Shown here: piece after piece, positions 1-8,279 of the stretch
Layout: each line of letters opens with the position of its first letter
Numbering within the stretch: position 1 is the stretch's first letter
Made by a program: the position numbers and the translations under genes
Assembly: GCF_032121415.1 (NCBI RefSeq)
Contig: NZ_CP135079.1
Location: forward strand, 1,116,001-1,180,000
Length of the DNA stretch: 64,000 nt
Direction of reading: 5' to 3'
Origin: Streptomyces parvus
GTDB lineage: Bacteria; Actinomycetota; Actinomycetes; Streptomycetales; Streptomycetaceae
The notes under the pieces: model-generated
What the model was told of the DNA's origin: nothing
What the model saw: the letters and a program-made list of their open reading frames with translations, nothing else
Databases searched by the model: none

Positions 1-1212
1 ACGGCCCTCGTCGGCGGGTTCTGACCCCGCACGGCCCTCGCCGCGCAGGCCGAGGCCCGCCGCGCCCGCCAACCCCACGCCGAGCAGCACGAACGGGGCC
101 GCCACCCCCACCGCGCCCGCGATCAGGCCCGCCGCGGCGGGGGCGGCGACCTGGCCGAGCCGGTTGCCGGTCAGCCGGAGGGCGAGGGCCGTGGAGCGGG
201 CGCCCTCGGGGGCGGCGCGGACCACCGTGGTCATCGACAGCGGCTGGCCGACGCCGAGGCAGAAGCCGAGCACGGCCAGCATCACGGCGAGGACGGGGAC
301 GGAGACCGGGAGGGCGACGCCCGCGCAGAGGAGTCCGGCGACCAGGCAGCTCGTGGTCAGCAGGGCACGGCGGCCCAGCAGCCGCAGCAGCGGCGTCATC
401 ACCAGCCGGCAGGTGATCGTGGCCGCGGCCCGCAGGCTCAGCAGCAGGCCGACGGTGGCCGGCGCGATGGAGCGGTGCTCCCCGACGACCGGCAGGTAGG
501 CGGTGAGGATGTCGGTGGCGGACAGCACCGCCATGCTGATGAGGATGCCCGCGGGGACGCCGCGCGCGCCGAGGATCGCCCGGACGGGGACCTTGCCGTC
601 GGTCCGCGGCCGGGCGTCGGTCGTCCGGCGGTGCTCGACGCGCCGGAGCGAGGTGAGGGCGACCGCGCAGACCCCGGCCGAGACGAGGAGCGCCAGCGCG
701 CTCGTACGGCCGAGGGCTCCGCCCTGTCCGGAGATGAGCGCGCCCGCCGCGATCGGGCCGATGAGCTGGCCGAGCGAGGCCCCGATGGTGAAGTGCCCGA
801 AGTTGCGGTCCTGTTCCTGGGGTGCGGACTGCCGGGCCACGATCGACTGCGCGCCGATCACGAAGCACAGATGCCCCAGGCCCATCACCCCGCTCCAGGC
901 GGCCATCGCGGGCAGCGAGGAGACGAGGCCGCTGAGCGCGCAGCCGCCGGAGATCAGCAGGACGCCGAGCGGCAGCAGGGGCGCGCAGCGCCCGTGGTCG
1001 GTGCGGCGGCCGAGCGGTACGGCGACGAAGAGCGGGAGCAGCGCGTACACCCCGGCGATGACGCCGACGGCCGTCTCGTCCGCGCCCAGCGCGAGGGCCC
1101 GGTAGGAGACGGCGGGCCGCGCCATCGACACCGCGCCCTGTGCGAAGGCGAAGGCGATGACGAGGCGCAGCAGCCAGCCCCTGCCGGGCCCGGATCGCGG
1201 TCGGCCGGTCAT
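1..1212 (-). CDS. MFS transporter, truncated by the window edge
   Basis: The reading frame is open from an ATG at 1212 to base 1 with no stop, so about 404 residues are visible and the C-terminus lies outside. The protein is built of hydrophobic helices with short basic loops; the motif PLGRRTDHGR near residue 65 is the cytoplasmic loop 2-3 signature (G-x-x-x-D/R-x-x-G-R-R) of the major facilitator superfamily. The visible part covers nearly all of the usual 12-helix, 400-residue fold, so only a hydrophilic tail may be missing. Its ATG overlaps the TGA of the upstream CitMHS gene (ATGA), so the two are probably translationally coupled. The substrate cannot be told from sequence; the pairing with a citrate carrier suggests an organic acid or a drug-type efflux role. 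Confidence 0.85.
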   Translation of the reverse strand, partial: MTGRPRSGPGRGWLLRLVIAFAFAQGAVSMARPAVSYRALALGADETAVGVIAGVYALLPLFVAVPLGRRTDHGRCAPLLPLGVLLISGGCALSGLVSSLPAMAAWSGVMGLGHLCFVIGAQSIVARQSAPQEQDRNFGHFTIGASLGQLIGPIAAGALISGQGGALGRTSALALLVSAGVCAVALTSLRRVEHRRTTDARPRTDGKVPVRAILGARGVPAGILISMAVLSATDILTAYLPVVGEHRSIAPATVGLLLSLRAAATITCRLVMTPLLRLLGRRALLTTSCLVAGLLCAGVALPVSVPVLAVMLAVLGFCLGVGQPLSMTTVVRAAPEGARSTALALRLTGNRLGQVAAPAAAGLIAGAVGVAAPFVLLGVGLAGAAGLGLRGEGRAGSEPADEGR

Positions 1213-2648
1213 CACATGATGCCGAAGAGGATGCCCGCCCCGAGCACCACGAGCGAGGTGAGCACCGCCCACTTGACGGTGAAGCGGGTGTGGTCGCCGA
1301 ACTCGACCTTCGCCATGCCGACGAGGACGTACACGGCGGGCACGAGGGGCGAGGACATGTGCAGGGCCTGACCGGCCAGGGAGGCGCGGGCGATCTCCAG
1401 CGGCGAGACCCCGTGGGCCGCGCCCGCCTCGGCGAGGACGGGCAGGACGCCGAAGTAGAAGCCGTCGTTGGACATGAAGTAGGTGAGCGGCAGGCTGAGC
1501 AGGCCGGTGACGATGGCCATGTGCGGGCCCATCGCCTCGGGGACCGCGCCGACGACCCAGTCGGCCATGTGCTCGACCATGCCGGTCCCGGTGAGGACCC
1601 CGGTGAAGACGGCGGCGGCGAAGACCATGCCGGAGACGTTGAGCACGTTGTCGGCGTGCGCGGCGATCCGGGCCCGCTGGTCGGGCATGTGGGGGAAGTT
1701 GACGGTGAGCGCGAGGGCCGCGCCGAGGAGGAAGAGCACCGGGATCGGCATCAGTTCCATGATCATCGCCGTCAGCAGGGCGGCGGTGAGTCCGGCGTTG
1801 AACCAGTAGAGCCTGGGGCGGAGGGTGGGCCGGTTCGGGTCGAGGCCCTGGAACTCGTCGTCGTCCCCGTCCTCCGTACCACTGGCCAAGACCCCGGCCC
1901 CGGTTCCTGTACCGCCCACGGCGGCCGCGGCGCCCTTGTGGAGGCGGTCCTTGCCGCCGGTGCCGCCGCTGCCGGCCGACACGGTCTCCGGCTCCGGCTG
2001 CGGCTCCCGGGCGAGCGCCTCGTCGAGGGTGAGCATGCCGAGGCGCTTGCGCTCCCGGATGCCGAGCACGTACGCCAGCACGAACACGGCGAGCAGGCCC
2101 GTGGCGAGCGCCGGGATCATGGGGACGAAGATCTCGGAGGCGTCCAGTTTGAGGGCGGTGGCGGCTCGGGCGGTGGGGCCGCCCCAGGGCAGGGTGTTCA
2201 TGACGCCGTTGGCGGTGGCCGCGACGCCGGTCATCACGACCAGGCTCATCTTCAGGCGTTTGTAGAGGGGGTACATCGCCGAGACGGTGATCATGAAGGT
2301 GGTGGAACCGTCGCCGTCCAGCGAGACGATCGCGGCGAGCACCGCCGTACCGACCACGATGCGCATCGGGTCGGCCTGGCAGAACTTCAGGATGCCCCGG
2401 ACGATCGGGTCGAACAGGCCGACGTCGATCATCACGCCGAAGTAGACGATGGCGAACATCAGCATGGCAGCGGTGGGGGCGAGGTTTCCGACGCCTTCGA
2501 TCACGTAGTCGCCGAGTTGGGCGCCCTGCCCGACGGCGACACAGAACAGTGCGGGGATCAGTACCAGCGCCGCGATCGGCGACATCTTCTTCGTCATGAT
2601 CAGGACCAGGAAGGTCGCGATCATGGCGAAGCCGAGGATTGTCAGCAT
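1212..2648 (-). CDS. CitMHS-family metal-citrate:proton symporter
   Basis: This 478-residue membrane protein begins with a membrane segment (MLTILGFAMIATFLVLIMTK) and shows the conserved glycine- and proline-rich helices of the CitMHS family, including SLDGDGSTTFMITVSAMYPL near residue 110 and NTLPWGGPTARAATAL near residue 150. Known members import citrate complexed with Mg2+ or Ca2+ together with protons. It is longer than the roughly 430 residues usual for the family because of a glycine- and acid-rich cytoplasmic loop at about residues 200-285. The stop overlaps the start of the MFS gene. The ATG at 2648 has only a poor Shine-Dalgarno sequence; AAGGA lies about 20 bases upstream. No CitA/CitB-type two-component pair sits next to it here. 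Confidence 0.9.
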   Translation of the reverse strand: MLTILGFAMIATFLVLIMTKKMSPIAALVLIPALFCVAVGQGAQLGDYVIEGVGNLAPTAAMLMFAIVYFGVMIDVGLFDPIVRGILKFCQADPMRIVVGTAVLAAIVSLDGDGSTTFMITVSAMYPLYKRLKMSLVVMTGVAATANGVMNTLPWGGPTARAATALKLDASEIFVPMIPALATGLLAVFVLAYVLGIRERKRLGMLTLDEALAREPQPEPETVSAGSGGTGGKDRLHKGAAAAVGGTGTGAGVLASGTEDGDDDEFQGLDPNRPTLRPRLYWFNAGLTAALLTAMIMELMPIPVLFLLGAALALTVNFPHMPDQRARIAAHADNVLNVSGMVFAAAVFTGVLTGTGMVEHMADWVVGAVPEAMGPHMAIVTGLLSLPLTYFMSNDGFYFGVLPVLAEAGAAHGVSPLEIARASLAGQALHMSSPLVPAVYVLVGMAKVEFGDHTRFTVKWAVLTSLVVLGAGILFGIM

Positions 2649-2739
2649 GGGGGATACCTAACGTTCATCCTTGAACTCCCACCGGTCTCGGCGGTCGGTC
2701 CGGATGACGTTAGGGGCCCTCTCGCAGCGTTAACAAGAT

Positions 2740-2778
2740 GTTGACCTGTGAGCAATACGAGCAAAACCCCAGGTCAAC
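2740..2778 (-). terminator. Inverted repeat after the molybdopterin oxidoreductase gene
   Basis: GTTGACCTG (2740-2748) and CAGGTCAAC (2770-2778) form a perfect 9-bp stem with a 21-base A-rich loop. It starts 10 bases after the stop of the leftward oxidoreductase gene and lies upstream of the CitMHS gene. It could be a terminator or an operator for the carrier gene; the sequence does not decide. Confidence 0.4.
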
Positions 2779-2787
2779 GCGGTGGTG

Positions 2788-4992
2788 CTAGCGAGCTGGG
2801 GTGACGGAGACCGCGATGGCGTTCAGGACCGCGGTGCCGGACAGCGGATCCAGGAGCGTGCCGTCGAGCAGCTGGTTCACGTTCGCCCCGGGGTGGGCGG
2901 CGGCGACCGACAAGCGGGTGCCGGGGCGGCTGTGGCCCCAGCCGTGCGGGAGGCTCACCACCCCGCTGCGCACGGTGTCGGTGATCTCGGCGGGCGCCTC
3001 GATGCCGCCGCCCGACGACTCGATGCGGGCGGTGTCCCCGTCGGCCAGCCCGAGGCGGGCCGCGTCGTCGGGGTGGATCTGGAGGGTGCAGACGTTGGAC
3101 CCGCCGGTGAGCGAGCCGACGTTGTGCATCCAGCTGTTGTTGGAGCGCAGATGGCGGCGGCCGACGAGGACGAGCGGGGCGGGCCGGTCGCCCAGCGCCC
3201 GGCGCAGGCGCGGCAGATCGGCGGCGATCGGTTCCGGGAGCAGTTCGACGCGGCCGGAGCGGGTGCGCAGGACCTCTGTGAGGCGGGGTTTCAGCGGGCC
3301 GAGGTCGATGCCGTGCGGATGGGCCAGGAGCCGCTCCAGCGTCAGCCCGTACGGGCCGAGGCGCAGCATCAGGTCCAGTCGGCGCTCGGGACCGCTCTCG
3401 CCGGTGAGCCCGGCGGCCAGCTCCTTCGGGGCCCCGGCCCGGGTGAGCGCGGTGTCGACGGCCAGGTCGTCGACGGCGGAGGGCGGTGCGCCGTGCATGC
3501 CGCTCACCGCGAGGATCAGCCGGGCGTGGATCTCGCTCTCGTCCATCCGCCCGGCCTCCAGGGGGACGGCGGCGCGGGTGTAGCGGACCTGGTTGTGGAC
3601 GGCGAAGCTGTTGAACGCGAAGTCGAAGTGGGCGCTCTGCGAGGGCGGCGGCGGGGGCAGGACGACATCGGCGCGGCGGGAGGTCTCGTTGAGGTACGGG
3701 TCGACGCTGACCATGAAGTCGAGCCCGTCGGCGAGGGCCGCGTCGAGCCGGTCGCCGTCGGGCGCGGAGAGCACGGGGTTGGCCGCGATGACCACCAGGG
3801 CGCGGATGCGGCCCTCGCCCGGGGTGTCGATCTCCTCGGCGAGAGCGGCGATGGGCAGTTCGCCCTTGGCCTCGGGGTGCCCGGAGACCCGGCTCGACCA
3901 GCGGCCCAGCGCGAAGCCCTTGCCGGGGGCGGCGTGACGTGTCCCGGGTTCGGCGGCGCGCGGTGCGCGGGCGGTGGCGGAGAGCGGGAAGAGCGCGCCG
4001 CCGGGCCGGTCGAGGTTGCCGGTGAGGATGTTGAGGACGTCCACCAGCCAGCTGGCCAGGGTGCCGTGCTCGACGGTGCAGCTGCCGATGCGCCCGTAGA
4101 CGGCGGCGGTGGGGGCGGCGGCGAGTTCGCGGGCGATGGCGGTGATGGTGTCCGCGTCCACGTCGCAGGCGGCGGCGACCGTGTCCGGGGTGAAGTCCGC
4201 CAGGGCGGCGGCGAGTTCGTCGAGGCCTACCAGGTGCTCGGCGAGCGGCCCGGGGTCGGCGAGCTTCTCGTCGATGAGGGTGTGCGCGAGGGCGGCCAGC
4301 AGCAGGGCGTCCGCGCCGGGCCGGATCGCGACGTGCCGGTCGGCGAGACGGGCGGTGCGCGTGCGGCGCGGGTCGATGACGGTGAGGGTGCCGCCGCGCC
4401 GGCGCAGGGCCTTGAGCCGGCCGGGGAAGTCGGGGGCGGTGCAGAGGCTGCCGTTGGACTCCAGCGGGTTGGCGCCGATCAGGAGGAGATGGTCGGTGCG
4501 GTCGAGATCAGGTACGGGGATGGCGTGCGCGTCACCGAAGAGCAGACCGCTGGAGACGTGCTTCGGCATCTGGTCCAGGGTGCTCGCGGTGAACACGTTG
4601 CGGGTGCGCAGGGCCCCGAGCAGCAGGGGCGGGTAGAGGGAGCCCGCCATCGTGTGCACGTTGGGGTTGCCGAGGACCACACCGACGGCCTGCGGGCCAT
4701 GGGCTTGCACCAGGTCCGGTATCCGCGCGGCGATCAGGTCGAACGCCTCGCCCCAGGTCGCCTCGCGCAGCTCCCCGTCGTCGCCGCGCACGAGGGGGAC
4801 GCGCAGCCGGTCGGGGTCGGCGTCGAGCCCTCCGAAGGACGCCCCCTTGGGACAGATGAAGCCCCGGCTGAAGATGTCGTCGCGGTCGCCGCGCGCACCG
4901 GTGACGGTGGTCCCCTCGATGGTGAGGGTGAGGCCGCAGGTGGCCTCGCAGAGGGGGCAGATACGCGGTGCGGTGCGGGATGCGTGGGACAT
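2788..4992 (-). CDS. Molybdopterin-dependent oxidoreductase (DMSO reductase family)
   Basis: This 734-residue enzyme belongs to the Mo-bisMGD superfamily. The N-terminus carries a [4Fe-4S] motif with cysteines at 12, 15, 19 and 47 (CPLCEATC ... CPKG), followed by the molybdopterin domains (GVVLGNPNVHTMAGS, LLIGANPLESNGS, VIDPRRTRTA) and a C-terminal dinucleotide-binding domain beginning around residue 620 (NSWMHNVGSLTGGSNVC). There is no twin-arginine signal, so it is probably cytoplasmic, like formate dehydrogenase-type or assimilatory enzymes. The electron partner and substrate are not evident, and no beta or gamma subunit is adjacent. The ATG at 4992 is preceded by GGGGAGGG, a good ribosome site; the open frame continues far upstream only because of GC bias. 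A TetR gene lies immediately upstream on the same strand. Confidence 0.88.
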   Translation of the reverse strand: MSHASRTAPRICPLCEATCGLTLTIEGTTVTGARGDRDDIFSRGFICPKGASFGGLDADPDRLRVPLVRGDDGELREATWGEAFDLIAARIPDLVQAHGPQAVGVVLGNPNVHTMAGSLYPPLLLGALRTRNVFTASTLDQMPKHVSSGLLFGDAHAIPVPDLDRTDHLLLIGANPLESNGSLCTAPDFPGRLKALRRRGGTLTVIDPRRTRTARLADRHVAIRPGADALLLAALAHTLIDEKLADPGPLAEHLVGLDELAAALADFTPDTVAAACDVDADTITAIARELAAAPTAAVYGRIGSCTVEHGTLASWLVDVLNILTGNLDRPGGALFPLSATARAPRAAEPGTRHAAPGKGFALGRWSSRVSGHPEAKGELPIAALAEEIDTPGEGRIRALVVIAANPVLSAPDGDRLDAALADGLDFMVSVDPYLNETSRRADVVLPPPPPSQSAHFDFAFNSFAVHNQVRYTRAAVPLEAGRMDESEIHARLILAVSGMHGAPPSAVDDLAVDTALTRAGAPKELAAGLTGESGPERRLDLMLRLGPYGLTLERLLAHPHGIDLGPLKPRLTEVLRTRSGRVELLPEPIAADLPRLRRALGDRPAPLVLVGRRHLRSNNSWMHNVGSLTGGSNVCTLQIHPDDAARLGLADGDTARIESSGGGIEAPAEITDTVRSGVVSLPHGWGHSRPGTRLSVAAAHPGANVNQLLDGTLLDPLSGTAVLNAIAVSVTPAR

Positions 4993-5077
4993 GGGCCCTC
5001 CCCGGGGCGGCTGCGGCGACGGCACGCGGACATGGGCCGGGCGGGGCGTGGAGCCCCGGGAGCCCCGGCACGGGCGA

Positions 5078-5095
5078 GCATACCGACCGGTACGC
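5078..5095. promoter_or_regulatory. Candidate TetR-type operator
   Basis: GCATACCG and CGGTACGC, separated by AC, make an inverted repeat with 7 of 8 matching positions. It lies 86 bp upstream of the molybdopterin oxidoreductase start, between that gene and the tetR-like gene. The size and form suit a TetR-family repressor, so control of the oxidoreductase by the neighbouring regulator is a reasonable inference. Confidence 0.4.
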
Positions 5096-5219
5096 ACGGT
5101 GGGGAGGTGTCGCACGGAGAAGACGACGGACGGGCAGCCTCCGGCACCGGATGCGGCGGTCCCGCGGGGCGGAGGGGCGACAGCCCCCCGAGAAGGCGGG
5201 CGGCCCCGAGCCGTTCGGC

Positions 5220-5867
5220 TCAGTCCAGCGTCTGCGCGAGATAGGACCTGATCAGCGTCCGGGTCTCGGCGATGATGGCCGCGTCGCCCGACGGTTCCGT
5301 ACGGAAGGCGAGTTGCAGCAGCGCGTCGGCCGCCTCGACGCTCACCAGGATCGCCCGGGACAGCCCCTCGTCGGGCCGGCGGCCGAGGTGCCCGGCGAGC
5401 AGCACGGCGAGCCGGTCCGCCAGCCGCCGGTTGGCGTCGTCCGCCGCCCCCTCCGCCGGGAACGGCGGCCCGAAGTCGACGAGCGCGAAGCCGGGGACGC
5501 TCCGCTTCATCGCCAGGTACTCGTCGAGCACCGCGTCGATGGCGGCGCGCCAGTCCGTGGCGGGCAGGTCCGCGAGCCGGGCGCCGATGCGGTCGGCGTA
5601 GGTGTCCAGGTTGCGCAGCGCGAGGGCGTCGACGAGCGCGCGCTTGTTGGAGAAGAACCGGTAGACGGAGCCGATCGGCACTTCGGCGCGCTCGGCGACG
5701 GCCCGGGTGGTGAGCTGCTCGTAACCGGCCTCGTCGAGGAGCCCGGCGCAGGAGTCGAGTATTCGGGCCAGCCGGTCGGCGCTGCGCTGCTGCACGGGGG
5801 CGCGGCGGAGGTTCGGGTTGACATGGGGCTGAGGAGGCACGGGCCCATGATGCCGTGCCCCCCGCAC
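5220..5867 (-). CDS. TetR-family transcriptional regulator
   Basis: This 215-residue protein has an N-terminal helix-turn-helix at about residues 28-72: ILDSCAGLLDEAGYEQLTTR, then AVAERAEVPIGSVYRFFSNK. The pattern A-x-x-A-x-V-x-x-G-x-x-Y-x-x-F is the TetR signature. The C-terminal ligand domain is all-helical and nonspecific. The frame opens at a GTG (5867); a second in-frame GTG at 5840 is equally possible, since neither has a clear Shine-Dalgarno sequence. It lies between the molybdopterin oxidoreductase (same strand, 227 bp downstream) and hmgA (divergent), so either could be its target. The inverted repeat upstream of the oxidoreductase favours that gene. Confidence 0.9.
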   Translation of the reverse strand: MRGARHHGPVPPQPHVNPNLRRAPVQQRSADRLARILDSCAGLLDEAGYEQLTTRAVAERAEVPIGSVYRFFSNKRALVDALALRNLDTYADRIGARLADLPATDWRAAIDAVLDEYLAMKRSVPGFALVDFGPPFPAEGAADDANRRLADRLAVLLAGHLGRRPDEGLSRAILVSVEAADALLQLAFRTEPSGDAAIIAETRTLIRSYLAQTLD

Positions 5868-6003
5868 CGGCCGGACACCAGAGGCACACGCACCGAATGG
5901 CGCGATGTATGCCGTTGACGCGCCCCGCTCCTATTCCTACGGTGGTGCATAGGATTCGTCGTCCGACGGATCCGAGGGCTTTCTTGGGCACCGGGAGTGC
6001 GGG

Positions 6004-7323
6004 ATGAGCGCGATCGACCAGGCGAGGAAGACGGCCGGGGGGCTGACCTATTCCTCCGGCTTCGGCAACGAGCACAGCTCGGAGGCGGTGCCGGGGGCGC
6101 TCCCGCACGGCCGCAACTCCCCCCAGCGCGCCCCCCTCGGGCTGTACGCGGAGCAGCTGAGCGGCTCCGCGTTCACCGAGCCGCGTGCGGACAACCGCCG
6201 TTCCTGGCTCTACCGGATCCGCCCCTCGGCCGCCCACCCGGCGTTCACCCGCATCGACAACGGCGCCCTGCGCTCGGCCCCGTTCACCGAGACCGTGCCG
6301 GACCCGAACCGGCTCCGCTGGAACCCGCTGCCCGACCCCGCGCCCGGCACGGACTTCCTGAGCGGCCTGTGGACGCTCGGCGGCAACGGGGACGCCGCCG
6401 AGCGCGCCGGGATGGCGATCCACCTCTACCACGCCAACTCCTCGATGACGGACCGCGTGTTCAGCGACTCCGACGGCGAGCTGCTGATCGTCCCCGAGCG
6501 CGGCGCGCTGCTGCTGCGCACCGAGCTGGGCCTGCTCCGCGCCGATCCGGGCCACATCGCGCTGATCCCCCGCGGGGTCCGCTTCCGGGTGGAGCTGCTG
6601 GAGGAGTCCGCGCGCGGTTACGTCTGCGAGAACTACGGCCGCCCGTTCGCGCTGCCCGACCTCGGCCCGATCGGCGCCAACGGCCTGGCGAACGCCCGGG
6701 ACTTCCTCGCCCCGGTCGCCGCGTACGAGGACCACGAGGGCCCGGTGGAGGTGGTCAACAAGTTCTGCGGGAACCTCTGGTCGGCGACGTACGGCCACTC
6801 GCCGCTCGACGTGGTGGCCTGGCACGGCAACCACACCCCGTACGTGTACGACCTGCGCCGGTTCAACGTGATCGGCACGATCAGCTACGACCACCCCGAC
6901 CCGTCGATCTTCACGGTGCTGACCTCGCCGTCCGACACCCCGGGGCTGGCCGGAGTGGACTTCGTCGTCTTCGCCCCGCGCTGGCTGGTCGGCGAGGACA
7001 CCTTCCGCCCGCCCTACTTCCACCGCAACGTGATGAGCGAGTACATGGGCCTGATCGACGGGGCGTACGACGCGAAGGCCGACGGCTTCGTCCCCGGAGG
7101 CGGCTCCCTGCACAACATGATGTCGGCGCACGGACCGGACCGGGAGACCTTCGACCGGGCGAGCGCGGCGGAGCTGAAGCCGCAGAAGATCGACGACGGT
7201 CTGGCCTTCATGTTCGAGACCCGCTGGCCCGTCACGGCGACGGAACAGGCGGCCTCCGCCGGTCATCTGCAGCGCGGTTACGACGACGTGTGGCAGGGTC
7301 TGAGCCGCAACTTCCGGCCGTAG
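6004..7323 (+). CDS. hmgA: Homogentisate 1,2-dioxygenase
   Basis: The enzyme opens the aromatic ring of homogentisate to maleylacetoacetate in tyrosine and phenylalanine catabolism, using non-haem Fe(II). The 439-residue length is normal for the family. The opening [17 protein letters not shown] and the segment [20 protein letters not shown], which includes iron-ligand His and Glu residues, are diagnostic, as is the C-terminal [14 protein letters not shown]. Maleylacetoacetate isomerase and fumarylacetoacetase genes are not adjacent. The following GntR gene is only 30 bp away and may regulate or be co-transcribed with it. The start has little Shine-Dalgarno sequence (CGGGAGTGCGGG), but the protein aligns from this point. 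Confidence 0.97.
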   Translation: MSAIDQARKTAGGLTYSSGFGNEHSSEAVPGALPHGRNSPQRAPLGLYAEQLSGSAFTEPRADNRRSWLYRIRPSAAHPAFTRIDNGALRSAPFTETVPDPNRLRWNPLPDPAPGTDFLSGLWTLGGNGDAAERAGMAIHLYHANSSMTDRVFSDSDGELLIVPERGALLLRTELGLLRADPGHIALIPRGVRFRVELLEESARGYVCENYGRPFALPDLGPIGANGLANARDFLAPVAAYEDHEGPVEVVNKFCGNLWSATYGHSPLDVVAWHGNHTPYVYDLRRFNVIGTISYDHPDPSIFTVLTSPSDTPGLAGVDFVVFAPRWLVGEDTFRPPYFHRNVMSEYMGLIDGAYDAKADGFVPGGGSLHNMMSAHGPDRETFDRASAAELKPQKIDDGLAFMFETRWPVTATEQAASAGHLQRGYDDVWQGLSRNFRP

Positions 7324-7353
7324 CCGAGGGGCACGGAGGCCCGGAGGGGCGGG

Positions 7354-8181
7354 ATGGGACGGGACGGGGACGACATGACCGAAAGCCGTGAGCGGGCCGG
7401 GGCCGACAGTGGTGCGGAGCAGCCGGGCCGGCCGCCCGCCTTCGCCCCCGACTCCCTCGTCCTGAACCGGAAGCTGCCGCTCTGGTACCAGGTCTCCCAG
7501 TCCCTGCGGGCCTCCATACTGGGCCGCCCGCAGGACGCCTCCGCCCGGCTGCCCACCGAGGAGCAGCTCGCCGCGCACTACGGGGTCAGCGTGCTCACGA
7601 TGCGCCAGGCGCTCAAGGAGCTGGAGACGGAGGGGCTGATCAGCCGGCACCGGCGGCGCGGCACGTTCATCGAGCCGCGCGCCCGGCGGGTCTCCCCGGT
7701 CCGGCTGCTGGGTTCGGTCGACGCGATCGTGGCCCAGCAGTCCGGGGAGGCGACGACCGTGCTCGGCCACGGCCCGGTGCCGCTCCCCGGCGATCTCGCG
7801 GAGTACTTCCCCGACTGCGACGAGGTGACCTGCTACCGGCGGCTGCGCCGCGACGGCGAGAGCGACGAGCCCACCAACTGGGCGGAGAACGCGGTGCGCC
7901 CCGACATCGCCGCCCGGATCGACGTGGCCGACCTCGAACGCTGGCCGATGACCAAGGTCCTGCGCGATGTCGTCGGAGTCCGGATCTCCCGGATCACCGA
8001 CACGGTGGAGGCCCGGCTCGCCGACCCCGTCACCGCCGAGCTGCTCCAGGTCCCGCTGCTCAGCCCGATCCTGCACTACACGGGCGTGACGTACGACGAG
8101 GAGGGGCGCGCGGTGGACGTGGCCCGGATCCGCTACCGGGGCGACCGGTTCTCCTTCTCGGTGACGGTGGAGGCCCACTGA
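7354..8181 (+). CDS. GntR-family regulator with UTRA ligand domain
   Basis: This 275-residue regulator has a winged-helix DNA-binding domain at about residues 43-112 (LWYQVSQSLRASILG ... LPTEEQLAAHYGVSVLTMRQ) and a C-terminal UTRA domain (about 125-272) of the chorismate-lyase fold, ending in the usual SFSVTVEAH-type strand. HutC/GntR regulators of this type bind small carboxylates or sugars. The ATG at 7354 is preceded by GGAGGGGCGGG; another ATG lies seven codons in. It follows hmgA closely on the same strand, so a role in aromatic amino-acid catabolism is plausible but not shown. Confidence 0.92.
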   Translation: MGRDGDDMTESRERAGADSGAEQPGRPPAFAPDSLVLNRKLPLWYQVSQSLRASILGRPQDASARLPTEEQLAAHYGVSVLTMRQALKELETEGLISRHRRRGTFIEPRARRVSPVRLLGSVDAIVAQQSGEATTVLGHGPVPLPGDLAEYFPDCDEVTCYRRLRRDGESDEPTNWAENAVRPDIAARIDVADLERWPMTKVLRDVVGVRISRITDTVEARLADPVTAELLQVPLLSPILHYTGVTYDEEGRAVDVARIRYRGDRFSFSVTVEAH

Positions 8182-8279
8182 CCCCGCCCCGGGGGAGACC
8201 GCCCGCCGTTACGATGCGATGGGCCACGGCCGGCAGGTCATCGCGGCCAGGTCACGGCGGACAGGGGAGGGACGGCTCG

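Noticed and set aside
2782..5244. An 820-codon plus-strand open frame opposite the molybdopterin enzyme
   Set aside because: It is a shadow with Gly/Ala/Arg-rich low-complexity sequence and no ribosome site; the minus-strand protein is clearly real.
2788..8178. A single 1796-codon open frame on the minus strand
   Set aside because: Only its last 734 codons (2788-4992) are protein-like. The rest runs antisense to hmgA and the GntR gene and out of frame across tetR, and arises because stop codons are rare at this GC content.
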